Positions 37,152 to 45,858 of a stretch of 64,000 nt of DNA are shown here, one piece after another. Source of the stretch: Streptomyces rugosispiralis (GTDB lineage: Bacteria > Actinomycetota > Actinomycetes > Streptomycetales > Streptomycetaceae); the NCBI RefSeq assembly GCF_024505145.1, contig NZ_JANIAA010000021.1:62001-126000 (forward strand), in the 5' to 3' direction. A model generated the notes under the pieces. The model was not told where the DNA came from. It made no database searches and saw only the letters and a list, made by a program, of their open reading frames with translations. The translations under genes and the position numbers were made by a program. The stretch's first letter is position 1, and every line of letters begins with the position of its first letter.

Positions 37152-37877
37152 ATGGACTGGCGGCAACTGCGGCACTCCACCCTGTCGACGCCGGACGCCC
37201 TGGCCGTCGGCCTGGAGCGGCTGATCCTGAGCGGAGAGCTGGCGCCCGGTTCCCGCGTCCCGCCGGAGCGGGAGCTCGCGGAGAGCCTCGGCGTCTCCCG
37301 GGGCTCGGTCCGCGAGGCGCTGCGCGCCCTCGCCTCGCGCGGACTGGTCGCCCGGCGCCCCGGCTCCGGCACCGTCGTGCTCGACCCGGGGGCCACCCCG
37401 CGCGGCGACATCCTGGCCTCGGGGCTCGATGCCACGGCGGAGCTGTTGCAGGTCATGGAGGTGCGCGCGTGCATCGAGCCCTCGGTGACCGCGCGGGCCG
37501 CCCGCCGCGCCACCCCCTCCGACATCGTCCAGCTGCACGCCCTGCTGGACGCGATGCGACGGGAGCCCACGCGGCAGGAGTTCACCGACCTGGACCGCAC
37601 CTTCCACCGCGCCATCGCCCAGTACACCCGCAACCCCCTGCTGCTGCGGCTGCTGGACCGGGTCTACGAGATCGGCGAGCCCGGTCGGCGCGAGACCTCG
37701 CTGTCCGCCGCCCGCCGGCGCGCCACCATCGAGGAGCACCAGGCCATCCTGCGGGCGATCGAGGCCCGCGATCCGGAGGCGGCCCGAGCGGCCTCCGAGG
37801 CGCATCTGGACTCGGTGCTGCACCGGATCGAGGAGCAGCGAAAAAAATCTTCGGACCGGGATGTCGAGAACGCGTGA
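37152..37877 (+). CDS. GntR regulator, FadR subfamily (FCD domain)
   Basis: A 241-residue repressor. The winged HTH is at residues 10-75 (LILSGELAPGSRVPPERELAESLGVSRGSVREALRAL split across LASRGLVARRPGSGTVV). The FCD effector domain follows, with metal/ligand residues in the pattern D-x3-H (DLDRTFHRAIAQYT), EEHQAILRAI and EAHLDSVLHR, typical of carboxylate-sensing members. ATG 37152 has AGGA about 10 bases upstream. It diverges from the peptide-importer operon and almost certainly binds the palindrome in between. Confidence 0.9.
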   Translation: MDWRQLRHSTLSTPDALAVGLERLILSGELAPGSRVPPERELAESLGVSRGSVREALRALASRGLVARRPGSGTVVLDPGATPRGDILASGLDATAELLQVMEVRACIEPSVTARAARRATPSDIVQLHALLDAMRREPTRQEFTDLDRTFHRAIAQYTRNPLLLRLLDRVYEIGEPGRRETSLSAARRRATIEEHQAILRAIEARDPEAARAASEAHLDSVLHRIEEQRKKSSDRDVENA

Positions 37878-37940
37878 CCGGCTCCGTCCCCGGGGTGAAC
37901 GCGACCACAATGGGTCGCATCCGCATCAAGGAGAACCACG

Positions 37941-38360
37941 ATGGCCAAGTACCTGCTGCTGAAGCACTACCGCGGCGCTCCGGCTCCGGTGAACAACGTG
38001 CCGATGGACCAGTGGACGCCGGAGGAGATCTCGGCGCATATGCGGTACATGAACGACTTCGCGGCCCGGCTGGAGAAGACCGGCGAGTTCGTCGACGGCC
38101 AGGCGCTCGCCCCCGAGGGGTCGTGGGTGCGGTACGACGGTGAGGGGCGGCCGCCGGTCACCGACGGTCCGTTCGCCGAGACCAAGGACCTCATCGCGGG
38201 CTGGATGGTGATCGACGTCGACAGCCATGAGCGCGCCGTCGAACTGGCCGGTGAGCTGTCCGCCGCTCCGGGGAAGGACGGGAAGCCGATCCACGAGTGG
38301 CTGGAGGTGCGCCCGTTCCTGGCCGCCGAGCCCAGCACCACGGAGTGCACTTTCAAGTGA
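37941..38360 (+). CDS. YciI-like DGPF domain protein, partner of ECF42 sigma factor
   Basis: A 139-residue protein of the YciI/DGPF family: KYLLLKHYRGAPAPVNNVPM, RYMNDFAARLEKTGEFVDGQ, and the eponymous DGPFAETKDLIAGWMVIDVD. Genes of this family almost always precede ECF42 sigma factors, where they are thought to act in the same regulatory unit. ATG 37941 has AAGGAG 8-13 bases upstream. Its TGA overlaps the GTG of the sigma gene. Confidence 0.9.
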   Translation: MAKYLLLKHYRGAPAPVNNVPMDQWTPEEISAHMRYMNDFAARLEKTGEFVDGQALAPEGSWVRYDGEGRPPVTDGPFAETKDLIAGWMVIDVDSHERAVELAGELSAAPGKDGKPIHEWLEVRPFLAAEPSTTECTFK

Positions 38361-39541
38361 CGCAGATGAACGAGGCCCTGATCAGGAGCCTCACGCCGGG
38401 CGTGCTCGGCGCCCTCGTCCGCCGCGGAGCCGATTTCGCGGCGGCCGAGGACGCCGTGCAGGAAGCGCTCATCGAGGCGGTCCGCGTGTGGCCGGCCGAC
38501 CCCCCGCGTGACGCGAAGGGCTGGCTGACCACCGTGGCCTGGCGCAAGTTCCTCGACGCGACCCGCGCGGATGCCGCCCGCCGCAGGCGCGAGGACGTGG
38601 TCGAGGAGGAACCGGCGCCCGGCCCCGCGGCCTCGGTGGACGACACCCTCCAGCTCTACTTCCTGTGCGCCCACCCGTCGCTGACGCCGTCGTCCGCCGT
38701 CGCGCTCACGCTGCGCGCGGTCGGCGGCCTCACCACGCGTCAGATCGCCCAGGCGTACCTGGTGCCCGAGGCGACCATGGCGCAGCGCATCAGCCGGGCC
38801 AAGCGCACCGTCGCCGACGTACGGTTCGACCGGCCCGGCGACGTCGCCACCGTGCTGCGCGTGCTGTACCTGGTCTTCAACGAGGGCTACTCGGGCGACG
38901 TCGACCTCGCCGCCGAGGCCATCCGGCTCACCCGGCAGCTCGCGGCCGCCATCGACCACCCCGAGGTGGCCGGGCTGCTCGCCCTGATGCTGCTCCACCA
39001 CGCCCGGCGCGCCACCCGGACCGCGCCCGACGGCGGTCTGGTGCCGCTCGCCGAGCAGGACCGCTCCCGGTGGGACACCGAGGCGATCGCCGAGGGGGTG
39101 GAGATCCTTCAGGCGGCGCTGGCCCGGGACCGGCTGGGCGAGTTCCAGGCCCAGGCCGCGATCGCGGCCCTCCACGCCGACGCGCCCACCGCAGAGGAGA
39201 CCGACTGGGTGCAGATCGTGGAGTGGTACGACGAGCTCGCGGGGCTGACCGACAGCCCGGTCGTCCGGCTCAACCGGGCGGTGGCGGTCGGCGAGGCGGA
39301 CGGCCCGCGCGCCGGGCTGGCCGCGCTCGCGGAACTGGACGCGGCTTCCCCCAGCTCTTCGAGCGGGGGACACCCGTTGCCCCGCCGCGCGGCGGTGGCG
39401 GCGTACCTCCATGAGCGCGACGGCGACCTGGCGACGGCGGCCCGGCTGTACGCGGAGGCGGCCCACCAGGCACCCAACCTCGCCGAACGCGACTACCTGA
39501 CCCGCCAGGCCGCCCGGCTCAACACCGGCCGGTCCCACTGA
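38357..39541 (+). CDS. ECF42 group RNA polymerase sigma factor with C-terminal TPR-like extension
   Basis: A 394-residue sigma factor. Region 2 spans about residues 5-75 (DFAAAEDAVQEALIEAVRVWP, KGWLTTVAWRKFLDATRADA), region 4 about 100-160 (LTLRAVGGLTTRQIAQAYLV, then ATMAQRISRAKRTV). The long C-terminal extension is the ECF42 hallmark and is needed for activity instead of an anti-sigma factor; it includes YLVFNEGYSGDVDLAAEAIRL and LNRAVAVGEADGPRAGL. At nt 39346-39375 an in-frame palindromic element inserts SPSSSSGGHP between two helices. GTG 38357 forms a GTGA overlap with the DGPF gene; ATG 38366 is the alternative. Confidence 0.92.
   Translation: MTQMNEALIRSLTPGVLGALVRRGADFAAAEDAVQEALIEAVRVWPADPPRDAKGWLTTVAWRKFLDATRADAARRRREDVVEEEPAPGPAASVDDTLQLYFLCAHPSLTPSSAVALTLRAVGGLTTRQIAQAYLVPEATMAQRISRAKRTVADVRFDRPGDVATVLRVLYLVFNEGYSGDVDLAAEAIRLTRQLAAAIDHPEVAGLLALMLLHHARRATRTAPDGGLVPLAEQDRSRWDTEAIAEGVEILQAALARDRLGEFQAQAAIAALHADAPTAEETDWVQIVEWYDELAGLTDSPVVRLNRAVAVGEADGPRAGLAALAELDAASPSSSSGGHPLPRRAAVAAYLHERDGDLATAARLYAEAAHQAPNLAERDYLTRQAARLNTGRSH
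39346..39375. repeat. In-frame palindromic insertion in the ECF42 sigma gene
   Basis: CCCCC-A-GCTC (39348-39357), loop TTC, GAGC-GGGGG (39361-39369) make a hairpin of the TTCCCCCAGCTC...GGGGGACACCC type, which from memory is a frequent short palindrome in Streptomyces genomes. It adds about ten codons to the C-terminal helical region without breaking the frame. Confidence 0.6.
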
Positions 39542-39568
39542 CGCGCGCCGCGTCGGCGAGGAGCCGGT

Positions 39569-40156
39569 TCACGGGCGGACGTAGCGGTCGGGGTTGCCCT
39601 GCGGCCAGTTGACGGTGAGGCTCTGGCCGTCCGCGCTGACCACGGCGTGGCCACCGGAGATGGTCTCGCCCTGGCAGGTCATGGTGACGGCCATGCTCGC
39701 GCTGATCGTCCCGGGGCAGGACTTGCCCTGGTACCCCACGCTCAGGGAACCGCCGGACACGGTCATCACGAGCGGCTTGCCGTTCGGGTCGCGCACCGTG
39801 GAGTACCAGGTGCCCTGCACGCTCGCCGGGGCGCCCGCCCGGGTCGGCGCGGGGGCCTGCGTCTTCGGGGCCGTACGGCGCGGGGCCGGGGTGGTGCCGT
39901 CGGCGGTGCGGGTGGCCCGGGGGCTGCTCGGGCTCGCGCTGGGGCTCTTGGCGGGCTTCGTACGGCTCGGGCTGGGGCTCGCGCTGGTGGGGGCGGCGGA
40001 CGCGGTGCCGCGTTCGGCGGCGTCCGTCTTCTGGGCGGACGCCGTCTTGTCGGAGGCGCCGGACGACCGGGTGTCCTTGTCGTCGTTGCCGCAGCCGGTC
40101 AGCGCCAGAGCCAGTACCGCGACGGCCACGGTGGCGGCCGCATTCATTTTCCGCAC
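39569..40156 (-). CDS. Lipoprotein with Ser/Thr/Pro-rich linker, unknown function
   Basis: A 195-residue precursor. The signal peptide (MNAAATVAVAVLALALTGCG) has lipobox LTGC. Residues about 30-110 are Ser/Pro/Thr/Lys linker, and the last 80 residues form a small beta-rich domain (GTWYSTVRDPNGKPLVMTV, SVGYQGKSCPGTI, MTCQGETISGGHAV) with two Cys that may pair. It resembles the cell-surface lipoproteins common in Streptomyces. GTG 40156 has AGGGA 6-10 bases upstream; ATG 40147 is possible. Confidence 0.65.
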   Translation of the reverse strand: MRKMNAAATVAVAVLALALTGCGNDDKDTRSSGASDKTASAQKTDAAERGTASAAPTSASPSPSRTKPAKSPSASPSSPRATRTADGTTPAPRRTAPKTQAPAPTRAGAPASVQGTWYSTVRDPNGKPLVMTVSGGSLSVGYQGKSCPGTISASMAVTMTCQGETISGGHAVVSADGQSLTVNWPQGNPDRYVRP

Positions 40157-40685
40157 GAGAATCCCTGATATTCCTGAGTGAACGGGGAAGGCATGAGGGA
40201 AGATCTTGACAGGCGGCCGCGCCAAAACTCCACGGATTCCGGAGATGTTCTCCAGGAAATGTTTACTGGAATCCGGATCAGTTTCCCGTGGAGCTTTCTC
40301 CTGGTGACATTCTCGCGGCGGCTTTCCGGAGCGGTCGCCATACCGGGGACGGGCCCATGGTCCACCGCCCCGCGGCCGGGTCCGCCCGGCACCTCCCGTC
40401 CGATGACCTCCGGCCGCGACCCGGGTGAACGGGGGGTTAAGCGACCCGGAAAGGCTGGTTACGGAGATGTCCTCATTTCTTGTGCGACCCCCTTCGAATA
40501 ACCCCATGACCTGCGACTGCGGAAAGCCCTCGGGAAACTAGGGAATTCCCGGAGCAACCGCTTGCCGTTCATCACGGTCTACCGGGGCGATCGGAAACAC
40601 CAAATAGCCGATCGCCGGCGCCGGTGACCGCACCGCCTTTCCCGCCGGCCCGATCGGCACTGATTGCACGAAGGGCCAATTCCCT
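40157..40685. promoter_or_regulatory. 529-base divergent intergenic region with a 9-bp inverted repeat
   Basis: No gene is evident, and base composition drops to lower GC than the neighbours. GGCGATCGG (40586-40594) is perfectly inverted at CCGATCGCC (40608-40616), 13-base loop, 70 bases upstream of the RTX-like gene: a possible operator or leader hairpin. TTGACA at 40206-40211 lacks a good -10. Confidence 0.5.
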
Positions 40686-41531
40686 ATGCGCAGGTACCGA
40701 ACCCTGGCCGCCACGGCCACCCTCGCTCTCGCCCTGGGCGGACTCGCGCTCGCCGCGCCCGCCGCCCAGGCGGCCCCGACGGCCTCGGGCTCTCTCGTCC
40801 ACGAGGACGGCGAGCTCTGGTACAAGGCCGCCGCGGGACAGAAGAACAATCTCACGGTCTCCGAACAGATCGTCAGCCGTGGGGAATTCGAGTCCTATTA
40901 CGTCCTCACCTTCCGTGACCGGGGTGACATCACGATCGACCCGGAGGCGGCGAACTGGGACGAGTGCGCCTACCCGACCGCGAGCGATCACACCGTCGCC
41001 CGGTGCGCGGTGGAAATCCCGCAGAACTCCGACGACTCCGATGACTTCGACGTCGATCTCGGTGACGGCGACGACACCGCGAAGATCGACCCCGATGGTT
41101 CGGCCTACGGCGGAATTCACGGCGGTGCCGGCGACGACGTCCTCCAGGGCAACGCCGCGGACGTGTTCTACGGCGAGGGCGGCAACGACAAGATCGACGG
41201 TGGCGGCGGGGTCATGGGCTTCGGCGCCTACGGCGGCGACGGCGACGACACCATCACCAACTGCGCGCAGGAATGCCACGGCGGCGCCGGGAACGACACC
41301 ATCACCGGTGGCGACGAGGACAACGTCCTGCGCGGCGACGCCGGTAACGACATCCTCCGTGGTGGCAAGGGCACCGACGAGATCTACGGCGGCCAGGGCG
41401 ACGACCAGCTCTACGGCGAGGAGGGCGACGACACCCTCTTCGGCAACAGCGGCGACGACGTGCTGTGGGGCGGCCAGGGCAATGACACCCTCTCCGGCGG
41501 TCCGGGCAGCAACGAGGTCCACCAGGACTGA
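40686..41531 (+). CDS. Secreted RTX-like calcium-binding repeat protein
   Basis: A 281-residue preprotein. Signal peptide residues 1-29 (TLALALGGLALAAPAAQA). A 90-residue N-terminal domain with two Cys is followed from about residue 125 by tandem RTX-type nonapeptides of the GGxGxDx(U)x pattern: GGAGDDVLQGN, YGEGGNDKIDGG, GGAGNDTITGG, RGDAGNDILRGG, YGGQGDDQLYG, FGNSGDDVLWGG, GGQGNDTLSGG. Such repeats bind Ca2+ in the secreted state. There is no type I secretion system here, and the Sec-type signal is unusual for RTX proteins of Gram-negatives but normal for Streptomyces homologues. Ends at the terminator 41556-41586. Confidence 0.85.
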   Translation: MRRYRTLAATATLALALGGLALAAPAAQAAPTASGSLVHEDGELWYKAAAGQKNNLTVSEQIVSRGEFESYYVLTFRDRGDITIDPEAANWDECAYPTASDHTVARCAVEIPQNSDDSDDFDVDLGDGDDTAKIDPDGSAYGGIHGGAGDDVLQGNAADVFYGEGGNDKIDGGGGVMGFGAYGGDGDDTITNCAQECHGGAGNDTITGGDEDNVLRGDAGNDILRGGKGTDEIYGGQGDDQLYGEEGDDTLFGNSGDDVLWGGQGNDTLSGGPGSNEVHQD

Positions 41532-41555
41532 GACCGGGCAGGACCAGGTCTCACC

Positions 41556-41586
41556 GGGCCGGGGCTCCCCTCACGAGCCCCGGCCC
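41556..41586. terminator. Bidirectional terminator
   Basis: GGGCCGGGGCTC pairs perfectly with GAGCCCCGGCCC (12 bp, 7-base loop) between the convergent RTX-like and sugar-binding protein genes. Confidence 0.85.
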
Positions 41587-41623
41587 TCCCCTTCGCCCAC
41601 GCCCTGTTGCCTGCTTTCCCCGG

Positions 41624-42763
41624 CTACTTCCCCCAGATCTCGCGATACGCCTGCCGATAGCCCTCGGAGTCCCACGACAGGGCGCCACCGCTGTTCGCGG
41701 CGGTGGTGATGTGGACCGGGGGAACGTATCCACTGGCGGGCTTGTCCGCGAAGGCGCGGTTGAACTCATCGGCGATCTGCCAGCCCTGTTCGGAGAGGGG
41801 CTCGGGCACCGTGGCCGCCTGGAACCGCTCGCCGTTGACGCGCTGGAAGGCCGACGGGTCGCCGTCCCCCGCGCCGATGTTGAACGGGGCGCCCGCGCCG
41901 TCCTTGCCCGCGGCGCGCAGGGCGGCCGCGGTGTGGCGGAAGTACAGGTCGTTGACGGCGGCCGAGTACGTCCACTTGTCGCCGAAGCGGGAGAGCAGGG
42001 ACCGGACTTCCCCGATGGCGCGCTTGTTGACCTCGGGTATCGGCATGTTCTGGTAACTCAGCAGCTTGACGTCGGAGCAGGTGGCGAGCTCCTTCTTGAT
42101 CAGGTCCGACTTGTGCTTCGCGAAGGAGACCGTGCGGTCGGTGAACAGCACCACGCCCGCGCGGCCGCCCGAGTGGGCGATGATCCAGTCGGCGCTGATC
42201 TTCGCGACGTCCTCGACCCGGGTGGTGACGTTGGTGAAGAGACCGGGGCTTCCGTCCGGGCCCGGGGTCGGGGCGGCGTGCCAGCCGATCACCGGAATGC
42301 CCGCCGCCTTGGCCTCCTTGATTCCGTCGGCGACGCCGGCGGCGTCCAAACCGGCGATGGCGATGCCGTCCGGTTTGAGCGCGAGCGCCTGCTTGAAGGC
42401 CGACCGGTAACCGTCCGGGGTGCCCTGGCCGTTGATGGTGCGGGCGCTCCACCGCAGCAGCTTCGCGGCTTCCTGCACGCCCTGGGCGACTCCGGCCGGA
42501 CCGGGGTTGGAGAGGTCATGGGCGATGAAGACGATGCTCTTGCCGTGCCCGGCCGCCGCGGGCCCGGTGGTGGGGCCCTTCCAGGGGGCGTCGACGGCCT
42601 CCGCCTTCTTGACGGCTTGTTTCGCTCTGGAGAGGACGGTCGGGCAGCCGGGCTTTTCGGCGGTCCGGTGGGTCGTGGTGGAGGCGGCGCCGGGCTCGCA
42701 GCCGGCGGTGGCCACGGCCAGCAGCGCGATGGCCGTCAGGGCCGCCTTGCGGGTGGGGTGCAC
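41624..42763 (-). CDS. Orphan substrate-binding lipoprotein, Peripla_BP_4 (sugar) type
   Basis: A 379-residue lipoprotein. The signal peptide ends in TAGC (Cys about 22). The fold is that of ribose/galactose-type binding proteins: KSIVFIAHDLSNPGPAGVAQ for strand 1, ALALKPDGIAIAGLDAAGV, AKAAGIPVIGWHAAPTPGP and RVEDVAKISADWIIAHSGG, then GVVLFTDRTVSF in lobe 2. No ABC permease or ATPase lies beside it. GTG 42763 has GAGGAG 6-11 bases upstream. It may function as an extracellular sensor ligand-binding protein or serve a remote transporter. Confidence 0.85.
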   Translation of the reverse strand: MHPTRKAALTAIALLAVATAGCEPGAASTTTHRTAEKPGCPTVLSRAKQAVKKAEAVDAPWKGPTTGPAAAGHGKSIVFIAHDLSNPGPAGVAQGVQEAAKLLRWSARTINGQGTPDGYRSAFKQALALKPDGIAIAGLDAAGVADGIKEAKAAGIPVIGWHAAPTPGPDGSPGLFTNVTTRVEDVAKISADWIIAHSGGRAGVVLFTDRTVSFAKHKSDLIKKELATCSDVKLLSYQNMPIPEVNKRAIGEVRSLLSRFGDKWTYSAAVNDLYFRHTAAALRAAGKDGAGAPFNIGAGDGDPSAFQRVNGERFQAATVPEPLSEQGWQIADEFNRAFADKPASGYVPPVHITTAANSGGALSWDSEGYRQAYREIWGK

Positions 42764-43257
42764 GGGTCTCCTCGCAGGGCACGGAGTGGTACGGAGGGTA
42801 CGGGCCGGGGACGGACCGAGGGTGGGCCAGGGGCCGGGAGCAGACAGGTTACGGGTGGCGGTGGCGGGCCGGGCAGCCCCCTTCGGAACCCGTGACCCCA
42901 TCGAGCACAGTCGTGAACAAGCCAGCCCACCCACCACGCTCGGTCTCCACCCCATGACCACCGGCTGGCCATCTCCCGGCCACCGGTTGGGCGATTGGCG
43001 GGGCGCCGGGGGATGCGTAGATGACCGTAGATGACCTAAACCCTGCAAATCGTGGAAATTCCGTGGTCGTTGAGAGGCCATGTCTTGCGCGTGTGCGCGC
43101 AAGCGGTAGTGTTCACGCCCGGTCAGACATGTGGCGCGATTCCATCGCTCGCATGCCGGCCGGAATCGCCTTCGCCGACGTCCCGTTTCCCGGTGTCGGC
43201 GATCGGCGGCAACAACACCTCGGTCACCGCTCAGGAGCACATCGAAGGAGGACCTGG
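42764..43257. promoter_or_regulatory. Divergent intergenic region upstream of the conservon
   Basis: Non-coding. GTAGATGACC is repeated exactly at 43018-43027 and 43028-43037. CTTGCGCG (43084-43091) and CGCGCAAG (43096-43103) are a perfect inverted repeat with a TGTG loop. A vegetative-type promoter TTGCGC (43085-43090), 16 bases, TAGTGT (43107-43112) fits transcription of cvnA, with the palindrome lying over the -35 region. Confidence 0.6.
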
Positions 43258-45858
43258 GTGTCTGTGGACACGGCGGACCCGCCAGCCGACCAGGAGCCGT
43301 CCGGACAGGCGTCGCCGCCGAGTTCGCGGTCCCGGAGCACGACGGGGCCCACGGCGGGGCGTACGACGGATCGCGACGCGGGCCGCGCGGCGGGCCGTAG
43401 GACGGAAGCCCTCGGCGCGCTCCTCGACCGCTGGCCGTTCCGGCGGAAGCTCAACGTCCTGGTCATCGTGCCGCTGACGGTCGTCGGCGTACTCCTCGGC
43501 CTCGCCGTGAACGGCGAGGTGCAGCAGGCCCTGGACGCCGACCGGATCGCCGGGCGGGTGCGTGACAGCGGCCAGGTGGCCCGGCTGGTCAACGACGTAC
43601 AGGCCGAGCACCGGGAGGCGCTCCTGCTCTCCGTCGAGCAGGAGTCGGTCCGCCCCGGGGCCACCCTCCCGTCCACCGCCGACTACCGCCGGGCGCAGCG
43701 GGTCACCGATGAGCGGGCCGCCGAGGTGCGTTCGGCGTTCGGCTCCGCCCTGCCGAAGGACGAGGCCCAGGCCCTCGGCTACGTCAAGCGTCTGAGCGTG
43801 CTGCGGGAGAAGGTGGAACGGGGCGCGGTGCCCGCCGCCGGTATCGACCCCGCGTACGCCGCCGCCGTCGGCTATCTCATCGACGGCATCGGGCTCGACC
43901 ACTTCTCCGACAGCCCCTCGTCCTCCGCCGTCGAGCTGGTGGACGCCGTGATGCGCGCCGACGCCGCCCACGCGGCCTTCGAGGGCGGAGTGTTCTCCGC
44001 CCAGACCAGGGACGCCAACGGCGTCACCGAGTACACCCGCGCGGTCGGCGCCCACCGGGTCTACGAGGAGCAGTCGGAACGTTTCGCCAGGATCGCCGAC
44101 CCCGATCAGGTCCTGCGCCTCGACGGCATCGAGCGGAACGCCGAGGCGAACGGCATCGAGGCCCGGTTCGCCCAGCTCCAGATCGACCCCAGCTCCCTCC
44201 AGGGCCAGTCGACACGGCAGCTCCGCGCGGCGATGGCCCAGGGCAACCGGCAGGCCGAGGCCCGCCTCGGGATCGCCCGCTCGCTGATCGGCGAGATCGC
44301 CGACCGGGCCGAGGGCGCCTCCAGCGACGCCCTGTACAAGGCGCTGGCCCTGCTCGCCCTCGCCGTCCTCGGCTTCGCCGCCTGGCTGACGTTCTCGTTC
44401 CTGGTCCGGCGCTCCGTCGTACGCCCCCTGGCCGCCCTCACCGGCGCCGCCCACCAGGTGGTCGCGGTGGCCGACGAGGAGCTCGCCAAGGTCGAGGACG
44501 AGGACGACGACACGACCGACACCACCCCGCTGCGGCCCCGGCCGATCCCGGTCCCGGTGCGCGACGAGATCGGCGATCTGGCCGAGGCGTTCAACCAGGT
44601 GCAGGTCACCGCCGCGGCGCTGCTGGAACGGCAGGTGCTCAGCCGCCGCAACGTCGGCGAGATGTTCGGCAACGTCGGCCGCCGGGTCAGCAACCTCACC
44701 ACCCGCCAGCTCACCCTGATCGACGCCGTAGAACGCGATGAGACCTCTCCCGACATCCTGGAGCGGCTCTACCGCATCGACCACATCGCCGTACGCCTCC
44801 AGCGCAACGCCGACAGCCTGATGCTGCTCGCCGGAATCCGGGAGGCCGAGCTGGACGCCCGGCCGACGACGCTGGCCGATGTCATCCGCGCGGCGCTCGG
44901 CCAGATCGAGGGGTACCAGCGGGTGTCCCTGCGGTCCGAGACCGAGGTCACGGTCGCGCCCGACATCACCGGCGACCTCACGCTGATGCTGGCCGAGTTG
45001 CTGGAGAACGCGGTCTCGTTCTCCCCGTCCGACACCCCCGTCGAGGTTGTCGTCCGGCCCGGCACCGATGTCACGGCGGACGGCGGGGCGCTGATCGAGG
45101 TCATCGACCACGGGCTCGGCCTGGCCGGGGAACGCCTCGAGGAGGAGAACGCCCGCCTGGTGCGCCGCGAGCGGCTCGACCTCGTACCGACCAAGGTGCT
45201 CGGCCTCTTCGTGGTCGGCAGCCTCGCCCGGCGCTGGGGCATCCGGGTCACGCTGAGCCGTACGCCGGGCGGCGGGGTCACCGGCAGTGTGTGGGTGCCG
45301 TCGGCGCTGTTGGTGGCGCGGGGGGCGGGGGAGGAGCCATCGGGCACGGGGTCGGTCGCGGCTTCGGGGCCGGGGCCGGGTAAGGGCGCGGCGGGAGCCG
45401 GGCGGGAGCCCGCGTCCGCGCCCGCCACCGCGCCTTCGCCGGTACGGGCCTCCGCCACCGCGCCCGAGCGGCGCCCGGCGGTGCCGGTGACGGAGTCGGG
45501 TCTGCCGCGGCGCGTCCCGGCGACGTCCCGTACGAACGCGGAGCCGGCCGGCGCCGCGAAGGGGACGCCGACCGCGAACGAGCCGAACGCCGCCCAGGCC
45601 GCCGCCCCCGGCTCCCGTCCCCTCCGCCGCCGGGTCCGGGGCGCGACGCTCGACAAGACCACCTCACCGGCCGACCGGGCGATCCCAGCGACGCGCCGAC
45701 CCGCCGACGCCGACGCGGTTCGCTCCGAACTTGACGAGTTCGAGGCGGCCGTACGCAGGGCGGAGCAGGACAGCGCCGCCGCCGCCCCGGCCGAAGCCAT
45801 GCCATCGACACATCAGCGACCCCGGAAGGAGTCGGGCAGTGACCACGCCGACAGATAA
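43258..45858 (+). CDS. Conservon sensor protein CvnA (histidine-kinase-like)
   Basis: An 866-residue membrane protein heading a conservon. TM1 lies at about 64-85 (LNVLVIVPLTVVGVLLGLAV), TM2 at about 359-384 (LALLALAVLGFAAWLTFSFL); the helical domain between them is extracytoplasmic and resembles nitrate/nitrite-sensing modules. A HAMP-like stretch (RDEIGDLAEAFNQVQ) and a non-canonical dimerisation region (RRVSNLTTRQLTLIDAVERDE) precede the HATPase_c domain (LAELLENAVSFSPSDTPVEV, IDHGLGL). The last 190 residues are Pro/Ala-rich and unstructured. GTG 43258 has AAGGAGG 8-14 bases upstream. Its end overlaps cvnB by 20 bases. Confidence 0.88.
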   Translation: MSVDTADPPADQEPSGQASPPSSRSRSTTGPTAGRTTDRDAGRAAGRRTEALGALLDRWPFRRKLNVLVIVPLTVVGVLLGLAVNGEVQQALDADRIAGRVRDSGQVARLVNDVQAEHREALLLSVEQESVRPGATLPSTADYRRAQRVTDERAAEVRSAFGSALPKDEAQALGYVKRLSVLREKVERGAVPAAGIDPAYAAAVGYLIDGIGLDHFSDSPSSSAVELVDAVMRADAAHAAFEGGVFSAQTRDANGVTEYTRAVGAHRVYEEQSERFARIADPDQVLRLDGIERNAEANGIEARFAQLQIDPSSLQGQSTRQLRAAMAQGNRQAEARLGIARSLIGEIADRAEGASSDALYKALALLALAVLGFAAWLTFSFLVRRSVVRPLAALTGAAHQVVAVADEELAKVEDEDDDTTDTTPLRPRPIPVPVRDEIGDLAEAFNQVQVTAAALLERQVLSRRNVGEMFGNVGRRVSNLTTRQLTLIDAVERDETSPDILERLYRIDHIAVRLQRNADSLMLLAGIREAELDARPTTLADVIRAALGQIEGYQRVSLRSETEVTVAPDITGDLTLMLAELLENAVSFSPSDTPVEVVVRPGTDVTADGGALIEVIDHGLGLAGERLEEENARLVRRERLDLVPTKVLGLFVVGSLARRWGIRVTLSRTPGGGVTGSVWVPSALLVARGAGEEPSGTGSVAASGPGPGKGAAGAGREPASAPATAPSPVRASATAPERRPAVPVTESGLPRRVPATSRTNAEPAGAAKGTPTANEPNAAQAAAPGSRPLRRRVRGATLDKTTSPADRAIPATRRPADADAVRSELDEFEAAVRRAEQDSAAAAPAEAMPSTHQRPRKESGSDHADR

